The notes beneath the pieces were generated by a model. The model saw only the letters and a list, made by a program, of their open reading frames with translations. It made no database searches and was not told the origin of the DNA. Position numbers and translations under genes: made by a program. A stretch of 6,873 nt of DNA from Clostridium sp. UBA3947 (lineage in GTDB: Bacteria > Bacillota > Clostridia > Clostridiales > Clostridiaceae): assembly GCA_002385545.1 (NCBI GenBank), contig DGDR01000152.1, forward strand, positions 1-6,873. The letters are read 5' to 3'. Below, piece after piece: positions 1-6,552 of the stretch; within the stretch, counting starts at the first letter, position 1, and every line of letters starts with the position of its first letter.

Positions 1-1
1 A

Positions 2-1216
2 GATGTGTATACAAGTTTAGATTACAGCAGTGTTACAAGACCTAGAGCATTACCGCTATTAACCAAGTTCATGACAAAAGAAGGAGAGAAGTATTATTGG
101 ACCACTTTCTCAGAGGATCAGATAGACTTAAATTTCTCCAATCCAAAGGTGCTAGCAGAAATGATAGATGTGCTATTATTTTACGCCAGTAAGGGAGCAA
201 AGTTTATAAGGCTTGATGCCATAGGCTTTGCCTATAAGAAGCTTGGAACTACCTGTATGCACCTAGATGAAACCCACGCTATAGTAAAGCTGATGAGAGT
301 ATTTTTGGAAGAGTTCTTTCCAAGTACCTATATAATTACAGAAACCAATGTGCCACACAAGGACAATATAAGCTATTTTGGCAATGGAGATGAGGCTCAC
401 TTAGTATATCAGTTCCCCCTACCCCCATTAACCATGTTTGCCCTTCAAAGGGGAGATACCACTAAACTAACCCAGTGGGCAAAATCCTTAAAGGAGACTC
501 CTTTAAAGGAAGGAAACACCTATTTTAATTTCCTTGCCTCTCACGATGGTGTAGGAGTAAGACCAGTAGAAGGAATATTGACTGATGAGGAAAGAAACTT
601 CTTGGTGGAAACAGTTATTAAAAACGGCGGTAGAGTAAGCTACAAAACTAATAGCGATGGAAGTCAAAGCCCATATGAGCTTAATATAAGCTACCTTAAT
701 GGAATTACTAATCCTTCAAAGGACAATAAAGAAAAGTTTGAAAGATTTATGGCTTCTCAAGGTATAATGCTTTCTATGCAAGGAGTACCGGGCATTTACT
801 ATCACAGTCTTTTAGGCTCAGAAAACTGGTATGAAGGGGTAGAAACCTCTGGTATCAATAGAAGAATAAACAGAGAAAAATTAGATTATGAAAAGCTAGT
901 TACTGAGTTGAAGGAAGAGGGCTCCTTAAGAAACATGGTATTTACAAGATACAAGGAGTTGTTAAGAATAAGAGGACAGCATAGTGCCTTCTCCCCTTAT
1001 GCAGAACAGGAGGTATTAGACCTGTCACCTTCACTATTTGCTGTGGAAAGATACAATAGCAGCACTAAGGAAAGAATAGTAGCTATAGTAAATGTTACAG
1101 ATAAGACAGTAAAGCTTGATAAGGCTATAAAAGGAAGAAATATTCTAGGGTCAGAGCAGACTACGGAAGTTACAGAAATTAAGCCCTATGAAATAGCTTG
1201 GATACTATGTGAATAA
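2..1216 (+). CDS. GH13_18 family sugar phosphorylase (sucrose / glucosylglycerate phosphorylase type), 5'-truncated
   Basis: This is the C-terminal ~400 residues of a cytoplasmic glycoside phosphorylase of GH13 subfamily 18. Such enzymes split an alpha-glucoside with phosphate to give glucose 1-phosphate. The reading frame is open to the left edge; the GTG at position 5 has no ribosome binding site and falls inside conserved domain, so it is not the real start. Family members are about 480-560 aa, so roughly 100-160 residues are missing. Numbering from position 5, the catalytic triad is intact: nucleophile D71 in IRLDAIGF, acid/base E113 in ITETNVPH, and transition-state stabiliser D181 in ASHDGVG. 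Other family signatures are TRPRALPLL (11-19), WTTFSEDQIDLNF (32-44) and the stretch around HSLLGSENWYEGVE (267-280). Substrate cannot be read from the sequence: sucrose, sucrose 6'-phosphate, glucosylglycerol and glucosylglycerate are all known in this subfamily. The YcjQ/YcjR-like genes downstream make glucosylglycerate phosphorylase (YcjM type) the best contextual guess. The next gene starts 27 nt after the stop. Confidence 0.88.
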   Translation, partial: DVYTSLDYSSVTRPRALPLLTKFMTKEGEKYYWTTFSEDQIDLNFSNPKVLAEMIDVLLFYASKGAKFIRLDAIGFAYKKLGTTCMHLDETHAIVKLMRVFLEEFFPSTYIITETNVPHKDNISYFGNGDEAHLVYQFPLPPLTMFALQRGDTTKLTQWAKSLKETPLKEGNTYFNFLASHDGVGVRPVEGILTDEERNFLVETVIKNGGRVSYKTNSDGSQSPYELNISYLNGITNPSKDNKEKFERFMASQGIMLSMQGVPGIYYHSLLGSENWYEGVETSGINRRINREKLDYEKLVTELKEEGSLRNMVFTRYKELLRIRGQHSAFSPYAEQEVLDLSPSLFAVERYNSSTKERIVAIVNVTDKTVKLDKAIKGRNILGSEQTTEVTEIKPYEIAWILCE

Positions 1217-1243
1217 AAATTAGGTAATTGAGGAGATGTTAAA

Positions 1244-2281
1244 ATGGGAAAGTTATTAGTATTAGAAGGACCTAAAAAGGTTGGCTTTGAGGAATATGAG
1301 GAAAGGCCTTTGACTAGCAAAGAGGTAAGAATCCAAACCCTTTATACTGGAATCAGTGCAGGTACAGAGCTAACCTCCTACAGGGGTACAAGTCCCTTTT
1401 TTAGCAAGAAATGGGATGTTGAAAACAGAATCTTTGAAAAGGAAGAAGAGACTTCTTGGAGCTATCCTTTAAGAACTTGGGGTTATGAAGAGGTTGGTAA
1501 AGTAATAGAAATAGGCAGCGAGGTTAAAGAGGTGGCTGTAGGAGATATTATCTTTGGTACCTGGGGACACAGGAGTACCCATATTGCTGATGAGAGCTTT
1601 GCCAAGGATCGAAAGCTACACAGGGAACTTGACCCAATTTGCGGTATTTTCTCTCACATAGGAGCCATAGGCTTAAATGCAATTTTAGATGCTAACATTC
1701 ATGTAGGGGAAACAGTAGCAATTTTTGGCCAAGGAGTGCCAGGTCAAATAGTTACACAACTTGCTAAATTAAATGGTGCTAGGGTAATAGCTGTAGATTT
1801 GGACGATACCCGTTTGGAAACAGCGAAAAAATTTGGAGCAGATATAACCCTTAACTCAGGCCAGTGTGATGCTCCCAAGGAAATAAAAAAGATAACTAAA
1901 GGTCTTGGTGCAGACGTGGCTATAGAAATATCTGGTGCTCCTAGAGCACTACACGATGCCATCCGCTGTGCAGCATATTCTGGAAGGGTGGTAGCTTCAG
2001 GTTTTATTCAGGGCGAACCTAAGGGTTTATTCCTTGGAGAAGAATTCCATCATAACCGTATAAACCTAGTATGTTCCCAAATCTCTGGAGTAGATCCATC
2101 CTTAAGCTACCGATGGAATAGACTAAGACTGAATCATACCATAATGGATTTGCAAAAGGAAGGAAAGCTTAATTTAAAGGGACTCATAACTCACACCATT
2201 CCTTTTGAAGAGGCAGCAAAAGCCTATGAAATTTTAGATACAGCCACAAGCCAAGTACTTCAGATGGTATTGGCCTTATAG
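1244..2281 (+). CDS. MDR-superfamily (zinc-type alcohol dehydrogenase fold) NAD(H)-dependent dehydrogenase, YcjQ-like
   Basis: A 345-aa cytoplasmic medium-chain dehydrogenase with an N-terminal GroES-like domain (about 1-150) and a Rossmann domain (about 155-290). The nucleotide-binding loop is GQGVPG (162-167), and D185 at the end of the second strand (VIAVD) favours NAD(H) over NADP(H). The classical zinc site is not conserved. The usual GxCxxD/E region reads GISAGTE (36-42) with no cysteine, the usual GHE reads GYEE (80-83), and there is no four-cysteine structural zinc lobe. From memory, E. coli YcjQ (350 aa) shows the same losses and a similar HxN...W.R...C-terminal block (here residues 269-294). 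YcjQ interconverts D-gulosides and 3-keto-gulosides, so a C3 sugar-glycoside oxidoreductase role is inferred. The start is supported by GAGGAGAT at 1230-1237, about 7 nt before ATG. The YcjR-like epimerase follows 21 nt downstream, fitting a shared pathway. BchC- or threonine-dehydrogenase-like annotations are possible alternatives. Confidence 0.85.
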   Translation: MGKLLVLEGPKKVGFEEYEERPLTSKEVRIQTLYTGISAGTELTSYRGTSPFFSKKWDVENRIFEKEEETSWSYPLRTWGYEEVGKVIEIGSEVKEVAVGDIIFGTWGHRSTHIADESFAKDRKLHRELDPICGIFSHIGAIGLNAILDANIHVGETVAIFGQGVPGQIVTQLAKLNGARVIAVDLDDTRLETAKKFGADITLNSGQCDAPKEIKKITKGLGADVAIEISGAPRALHDAIRCAAYSGRVVASGFIQGEPKGLFLGEEFHHNRINLVCSQISGVDPSLSYRWNRLRLNHTIMDLQKEGKLNLKGLITHTIPFEEAAKAYEILDTATSQVLQMVLAL

Positions 2282-2290
2282 AAGAAGGGA

Positions 2291-2298
2291 AGGGTGAT
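2291..2298 (+). promoter_or_regulatory. Ribosome binding site choosing the ATG at 2303
   Basis: Three in-frame start candidates are clustered here: GTG 2294, ATG 2297 and ATG 2303. AGGGTGAT at 2291-2298 contains GGTGAT, a direct match to the 3' part of the anti-Shine-Dalgarno complement, and sits 8 nt (from the last core G) before ATG 2303. It overlaps the other two candidates, so it cannot serve them. An upstream GAAGGG (2284-2289) could serve ATG 2297. Starting at 2303 gives MRFAIQ and a 263-aa protein, matching the length and N-terminus of YcjR (262 aa) as I recall it. Confidence 0.6.
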
Positions 2299-2302
2299 GT
2301 GT

Positions 2303-3094
2303 ATGAGATTTGCAATACAGGATAACTTATTAGGAGGAAAAAGCTTTAAGGAAAGCTTTACTCTGGCAAAGGAAGTGGGTTTTGATGCTATAGAACTAAA
2401 CTTTTTTCAGAAGGAGTTAACAGAAGCCCATGCAGAAGAAATAGCTAAAGCTTCTCAGGAAACAGGCCTTCCTATAGCAGCAGTTTGCGGCGGCTACCTT
2501 AACTGGATTGCTGATTTTGATGAGGAAAAAAGGAACATAGCAGTGGAAGGGGTAAAAAGGTCCTTAGAAAACATAGCAAGTATGGGGGGAGAAGGCCTTG
2601 TAGCACCTGCAGCCTATGGTATGTATGCTAGACGTTTCCCTCCAAAGAGGCCTATAGAGGAAGATAGGAGAATCCTCCTAGATTCACTTAAAAGGATAGC
2701 AGAGACTGCTGAAAAGCATAAGGTTATGTTTTATCTAGAACCCCTAAATAGATATGAGGACCATATGATTAACATGATTAGCGAGGGCGTACCTTATATA
2801 GAAGCCATTGGCAGTAAGCAGGTAAAATTATTAGGGGACTTATTTCACATGAACATAGAAGAAGATGATATGGTTAAAACTATAGAAGAATATAAGGATT
2901 TTATTGCTTACTATCACTTAGCCGATAGCAATAGAAAGCTTCCAGGTCTTGCCCATATGGACTTTAAGCCTGTATTTAAGAAACTAAAGGATATAAACTA
3001 CACTGGAACCTTATCTATTGAATGTCACCTCAGAGGTGAAAGCCTTGAAGGTATAAAAAGGAGCTTAAATTTCCTTCATGAGCTGTCAAAATAA
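2303..3094 (+). CDS. ycjR: YcjR-like TIM-barrel sugar (3-keto-glycoside) epimerase
   Basis: A 263-aa xylose-isomerase-like TIM barrel (AP endonuclease 2 fold), cytoplasmic and metal dependent. Counting from ATG 2303, the four expected metal ligands are present: E146 in YLEPLNRY, D179 in LLGDLFHMNIEE, H205 in YYHLAD and E240 in SIECHLRG. Segments that I recognise from E. coli YcjR include ETGLP...CGGY...WI.DF.EE.R (53-77), PAA.GM...R.PP (102-114), YLEPLNRY.DHMIN (144-157) and GD..HMNIEED (178-188). YcjR inverts C4 of 3-keto-glycosides in the guloside/glucoside interconversion, between the two dehydrogenases YcjQ and YcjS. A YcjQ-like dehydrogenase is directly upstream here, so the same chemistry is inferred; the aglycone is unknown. 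Homology is recalled, not searched. Generic alternatives are tagatose 3-epimerase or hydroxypyruvate isomerase, but the HMNIEED and CGGY blocks fit YcjR better. The glycosyltransferase ATG follows 21 nt after the stop. Confidence 0.87.
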   Translation: MRFAIQDNLLGGKSFKESFTLAKEVGFDAIELNFFQKELTEAHAEEIAKASQETGLPIAAVCGGYLNWIADFDEEKRNIAVEGVKRSLENIASMGGEGLVAPAAYGMYARRFPPKRPIEEDRRILLDSLKRIAETAEKHKVMFYLEPLNRYEDHMINMISEGVPYIEAIGSKQVKLLGDLFHMNIEEDDMVKTIEEYKDFIAYYHLADSNRKLPGLAHMDFKPVFKKLKDINYTGTLSIECHLRGESLEGIKRSLNFLHELSK

Positions 3095-3115
3095 CTTGGT
3101 ATAGGAGAGAGAACT

Positions 3116-4453
3116 ATGAACATTGCACTATGTCACTTTAGAGTTGGAGAAACAGACGGAGTTTCCCTTGAAATGGAAAAGTGGAAGATAGAACTAGAAA
3201 AGCTAGGACATAAGGTTATTTATATAGGTGGTAATGCCTATGAGGATACAGAAGTTGTAGATGAGCTTTACTACAAAAATCCACTTAACGATAAAATAGT
3301 ATACAACGCCTATGTTAAGCTTACAGATTACACCGAAGAAGAACTAGAAGCAGAAGTAAAAAGGTCAGCAAAGGTAATTGAAGACAAGGTAACAGAAATA
3401 ATAAAAAGAAGAAAAATAGATGTTATTGTGCCAAACAATATATGGTCCTTAGGCTGGGGACTACCTGCTGCAATGGGAATACATAATGCAGTTCTTAACA
3501 CAGGAATAAGAGCCGTCGTTCACAATCACGATTTTTACTGGGAACGAGAAAGGTATAGCAAGCCAACCTGCAGCTTTGTTAAAAGAATGTTGGAAGTTTA
3601 TTTCCCACCAAAGGGCGATAAGATTAAAAACGCCGTAATAAACAGCCTAGCCCAGAAGGAGCTATTGGACAGAAAAGGGGTAGACTCCACCATTGCACCT
3701 AACGTTTTTGACTTTGAAGCACAGCTCTGGTCCATTGATGACTATAACAAGGATTTCAGAGATACCATAGGGGTTAAAGAGGATGATATACTCATCCTAC
3801 AAGCTACAAGAGTTACAGAGCGAAAGGCCATAGAACTAGCCATAGATACCATCGGCAAGCTGGTAGAGCCTGAAAACATTAAGCTTCTAAGAGAAGGCAC
3901 CCTCTATAATGGCAAGAAATTCACTGGTGACATAGTATTTGTAATGGCAGGTCTTATAGAGTGTGAAGATAAGTACCTAGAAGCCCTAAAGGACTTAGCC
4001 CAAAGGCTTAATGTAAAAGTAAGGTTTGTAAATGAACATATAGACTCTTATAGATACAATAAGGATGGCAAAAAGATTTACTCCCTCTGGGATGCATATG
4101 TTCATGCGGATTTTGTTACCTACCCATCTATCCTTGAAGGTTTCGGCAACCAGTTCCTAGAAGGACTATTCGCCAAGAAACCAATGCTAGTATACGAATA
4201 TCCAGTATATGCTGCGGACCTCAAAAGGATTGGCTTTAACATAGTATCCTTAGGTGATACTCATACACTAGACAGCGAGGGCTTAGTTCAGGTAGATAAG
4301 TCTATAATCGAAAATGCAGCAAAAGAAATAATAACCTACCTAAAGGATAATGAATTCAGAACTGATAAGGTTGAAGAAAACTTTGAAAAGGGTAGGAAGT
4401 ATTTCTCCTACGAGGCTTTAGGGGAGATATTGAAGGAGCTTTTTAAATATTGA
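3116..4453 (+). CDS. GT4-type retaining glycosyltransferase, possibly mannosylglucosylglycerate-synthase-like
   Basis: A 445-aa GT-B glycosyltransferase, predicted cytoplasmic with no membrane segment. The N-terminal acceptor domain (about 1-200) carries DGVSLEMEKW (14-23) and VVHNHDFYW (134-142). The C-terminal donor domain carries the basic pair typical of GT4 in ATRVTERK (R232, K237) and a clear EX7E motif in EGFGNQFLE (E341, E349), the nucleotide-sugar-binding glutamates of GT4. The start is supported by AGGAGAGA at 3103-3110. It is the last gene of the operon; the stop is followed by a hairpin at 4524-4566. The family is known to use activated sugars, but the donor and acceptor cannot be read here. 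The DGVSLEMEKW N-terminus resembles, from memory, glycosyltransferases of mannosylglucosylglycerate synthesis. A glucosylglycerate-type phosphorylase in the same operon would fit a glucosylglycerate acceptor. That specific role is a hypothesis only. Confidence 0.85.
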   Translation: MNIALCHFRVGETDGVSLEMEKWKIELEKLGHKVIYIGGNAYEDTEVVDELYYKNPLNDKIVYNAYVKLTDYTEEELEAEVKRSAKVIEDKVTEIIKRRKIDVIVPNNIWSLGWGLPAAMGIHNAVLNTGIRAVVHNHDFYWERERYSKPTCSFVKRMLEVYFPPKGDKIKNAVINSLAQKELLDRKGVDSTIAPNVFDFEAQLWSIDDYNKDFRDTIGVKEDDILILQATRVTERKAIELAIDTIGKLVEPENIKLLREGTLYNGKKFTGDIVFVMAGLIECEDKYLEALKDLAQRLNVKVRFVNEHIDSYRYNKDGKKIYSLWDAYVHADFVTYPSILEGFGNQFLEGLFAKKPMLVYEYPVYAADLKRIGFNIVSLGDTHTLDSEGLVQVDKSIIENAAKEIITYLKDNEFRTDKVEENFEKGRKYFSYEALGEILKELFKY

Positions 4454-4523
4454 TTACTCTTAAATTAATATGTTTTGACTAAGTACTTTGTAGCACAATA
4501 AAAATAGAAGTTATGATATTGTA

Positions 4524-4566
4524 AGATGAACAGCCCCTTGTCAACTTGACAAGGGGCTGTTCATCT
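4524..4566. terminator. Bidirectional terminator-like hairpin between convergent genes
   Basis: A perfect 21-bp inverted repeat (arms 4524-4544 and 4546-4566) around a single central C. Folded with a minimal 3-nt loop it gives a roughly 20-bp GC-cored stem built on CAGCCCCTTG / CAAGGGGCTG. It lies 70 nt after the glycosyltransferase stop and 4 nt after the chemoreceptor stop read on the other strand, so it can serve both. No good U-tract follows on either strand (plus: TATATTTAAAC; minus: TACAATATC), so termination efficiency is uncertain. Confidence 0.65.
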
Positions 4567-4570
4567 ATAT

Positions 4571-6334
4571 TTAAACTATAAACTGATCTATCTCCTTTTG
4601 CAGCTTAGCTGAAAGTTCTGCTAGATTTTTAGCGGAAGCTGCTATTTGATGAATAGCAGAGGTTTGCTCCTCAGTAGAAGCAGATACTTGTTCTGTGCTG
4701 GATGCGGTTTCTTCTGTAAGGGCTACTATATTGCTGGATGCTTCTACTGCTTCTGTTGCCCTTGAACTTAGTAAATGCGATGATTCAACAACTTGCTTGA
4801 TTTTATCTGTTATAGTATCAACGGATTGAGAGATTTTATTAAATACATTTACGGTTTCAGTTAATGCTTCTTCTTGTTCTGCTACTGCTGAACTGGATTT
4901 ATTTATTTCAATAACTGACTGTTCTATACTACCTTTTATTTCAGCTATAATGTCACCAATTTGCTTTGCAGAATTGCTGGACTGCTCTGCAAGCTTCCTA
5001 ATTTCATCTGCTACCACTGAAAAGCCTTTGCCTGCTTCACCGGCTCGAGCGGCCTCAATAGCTGCGTTTAATGCCAAGAGGTTAGTTTGTTCAGATATAC
5101 CGTTAATTGCTTCTACTATCTGGCCTATTGTATTTGACTTCTCTTCAAGAGCAGCTATAACTTTGTTCACATTCATAGCAGCTTCTTTAGTTACCAGTGT
5201 CTTTTCTTCATGACTTTGTACTATTTTTTCGCCAGTATTAACTACTTCATTTGCCGTTAAACTTAGTAGCTTGGAATTCTCCATCTCTTTATTAATTTGA
5301 TTAAGACCGTCCAATATTTCGCTTAATTTAGCGTTACTATTTTCAGCATAGGTGGCCTGGTTTACAGAAACCTTTGCCAACTCGTTTGCTGTAATTGCTA
5401 TTTGCTCTGAAGAAATGCTAACCTCATTTGATGAGGACATGATTTCCTGAGATGATTCTGATACAGCAAAGCTTAACTCCTTAACACCCTTTATTAGCAA
5501 CATCATGTTATTCATCATCTGATTAAATGCTTTTGAAAGCTGCCCAGTTTCATCTTTGTTATTGCAACTACTTCTTACAGTTAAATCGCCTGCTTCTGCT
5601 TTTTTAAATAAGGCAGCAAGGCTTACAATAGGTTTACTAATTCTAAGTCCCAGTATAACAGATAATATTATTGCAATTGCTAAGGAAGCAACTAAAATCA
5701 CAGAGAGCAATATTATACTTTCTCTTGTACTTTTGGATATTTCCTCTCTTTTTAATGCAACCACTTTATCAATATCATCAATATAGTTACCAGTTCCTAT
5801 TACCCAATTGAAGGGCTTGAAAAGTATACTGTATGCCCTTTTGGGAGAAGGTTCTGTTTCGCCCTTCTTAGGAAACCAATATTCAGAATAGCCACCACCT
5901 TCTTGCATACCATTTTTAAGTATCTCTTGTATATAGTATGTCCCATTGGCATCTTGAGCATTGTATCTATTTGTACCTTCTGTTGAATTTCCTAAAAGTA
6001 CTACATTTGTACCGTCAGTTGTATCAGCCCAAAAGTAACCTTCCTCCCCATACCTAAGCTCTCTCAAAAGATCAGCTCCAAGTTTTAAGGCTTCCTCATG
6101 AGTAAGTTCGCCTTTTTGCTCCATATCGCTTATTTTTGTCAGCATACTTAGGGCAGTTTCAACTTGAAACTTAGCATTTTGATCAAATTGTTCTTTTAAT
6201 GTTTGCTCTATTTCAGAAAGATACTTATTATTAGTTGTTATCATTCTGATAATTGCAGTTGCAGATAAAGTAGTTCCGAAAATAAGACAGATTGCAATGG
6301 ACATGATAATAATCTTATGACTTAGCTTTTTCAT
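4571..6334 (-). CDS. Methyl-accepting chemotaxis protein with extracellular Cache domain
   Basis: A 587-aa membrane chemoreceptor that should signal through CheW and CheA to the flagellar motor. Domains in order are TM1 (about 8-31), an extracellular single-Cache (sCache_2-type) sensor (about 35-195, with YGEEGYFWADTTDGTNVVLLG and the closing FNWVIGTGNYIDDID), TM2 (206-230), HAMP (about 230-283, RISKPIVSLAALF), and a long coiled-coil signalling domain. The hairpin tip is conserved: EQTNLLALNAAIEAARAGE (415-433) followed by GKGFSVVADEIRKLAEQSS. Glu/Gln-rich segments near 395-405 and 540-560 (EETASSTEQVSASTEEQTSA) are likely methylation regions. It ends QFIV with no CheR-tethering pentapeptide. 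The start is supported on the minus strand by TAGGGGAG at 6350-6343, 8 nt before ATG. The ligand cannot be read; Cache_2 receptors often bind small carboxylates. It is convergent with the sugar operon and monocistronic in this window. Confidence 0.95.
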   Translation of the reverse strand: MKKLSHKIIIMSIAICLIFGTTLSATAIIRMITTNNKYLSEIEQTLKEQFDQNAKFQVETALSMLTKISDMEQKGELTHEEALKLGADLLRELRYGEEGYFWADTTDGTNVVLLGNSTEGTNRYNAQDANGTYYIQEILKNGMQEGGGYSEYWFPKKGETEPSPKRAYSILFKPFNWVIGTGNYIDDIDKVVALKREEISKSTRESIILLSVILVASLAIAIILSVILGLRISKPIVSLAALFKKAEAGDLTVRSSCNNKDETGQLSKAFNQMMNNMMLLIKGVKELSFAVSESSQEIMSSSNEVSISSEQIAITANELAKVSVNQATYAENSNAKLSEILDGLNQINKEMENSKLLSLTANEVVNTGEKIVQSHEEKTLVTKEAAMNVNKVIAALEEKSNTIGQIVEAINGISEQTNLLALNAAIEAARAGEAGKGFSVVADEIRKLAEQSSNSAKQIGDIIAEIKGSIEQSVIEINKSSSAVAEQEEALTETVNVFNKISQSVDTITDKIKQVVESSHLLSSRATEAVEASSNIVALTEETASSTEQVSASTEEQTSAIHQIAASAKNLAELSAKLQKEIDQFIV

Positions 6335-6365
6335 ACCACTAACTCCCCTACAATAAATTTAAGCA

Positions 6366-6393
6366 TTTGTTAACAAAATTAAGAAATTGTTAA
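6366..6393. repeat. Repeated TTGTTAA motif, possible operator, in the chemoreceptor leader
   Basis: TTGTTAA occurs at 6367-6373 and again at 6387-6393, exactly 20 bp apart (about two helical turns). The first copy sits inside a 12-bp perfect palindrome, TTTGTTAACAAA (6366-6377). Both copies lie between the predicted chemoreceptor start site and its ATG, where a bound repressor could block transcription. The half-site resembles the Rex redox-repressor half-site TTGTTAA. The canonical Rex site is an inverted pair with a 4-bp gap, and that arrangement is absent here, so a regulator cannot be assigned. Chance in AT-rich DNA is possible. Confidence 0.25.
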
Positions 6394-6418
6394 TAGATTC
6401 AAAAATTTCCTGTTATTA

Positions 6419-6451
6419 ATTATAGTATAAATTTATGAATTTTACTGTCAA
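6419..6451 (-). promoter_or_regulatory. Sigma-A-like promoter for the chemoreceptor gene
   Basis: Read on the minus strand, TTGACA (6451-6446) is followed after 16 nt by TATACT (6429-6424), which overlaps a perfect TATAAT (6424-6419, 21-nt spacing). The first pairing is the more plausible -35/-10. Transcription would begin near 6415, giving a leader of about 80 nt before the ATG at 6334. This looks like a vegetative promoter rather than the flagellar sigma-D type (TAAA...GCCGATAA), which I do not see upstream of this gene. Confidence 0.6.
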
Positions 6452-6516
6452 CAAAATTCGACTTAATATTTAGAAAATTATATTACTAGGATTTGAATAA
6501 AATATTCTAAATATTC

Positions 6517-6546
6517 TTGACATTTAATATACATATATTATATACT
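6517..6546 (+). promoter_or_regulatory. Sigma-A-like promoter of the T-box leader
   Basis: A consensus -35 TTGACA (6517-6522) and a -10 TATACT (6541-6546) are separated by 18 nt in very AT-rich DNA. The predicted start near 6553 lies about 20 nt before stem I of the T-box leader. It is divergent from the chemoreceptor promoter, with about 65 bp between the two -35 boxes, and no gene lies between them. Confidence 0.7.
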
Positions 6547-6552
6547 GATAAA

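Noticed and set aside
5..7. GTG as start of a complete 403-aa phosphorylase
   Set aside because: There is no upstream ribosome binding site in the window. The frame is open to the left edge, and GH13_18 enzymes need about 100-160 more N-terminal residues, so the gene is truncated by the window.
1744..1962. 72-aa minus-strand open frame inside the dehydrogenase gene
   Set aside because: It lies wholly antisense to the conserved Rossmann domain, with no recognisable protein features.
4475..4503. Promoter-like TTGACT followed by AATAAA before the 4524-4566 hairpin, which could give a small RNA
   Set aside because: The -10 match is poor, and any transcript would be very short and consist mostly of the terminator hairpin. 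Nothing else supports an RNA gene.
4950..5786. Two plus-strand open frames (4950-5213, 5556-5786) inside the chemoreceptor gene
   Set aside because: They are antisense to well-conserved signalling, HAMP and membrane segments. Their low-complexity hydrophobic/serine content mirrors the coding strand.
6335..6552. A small gene in the AT-rich gap between the chemoreceptor and the T-box
   Set aside because: I see no open frame with a ribosome binding site. The gap is accounted for by two divergent promoters and leader sequence.
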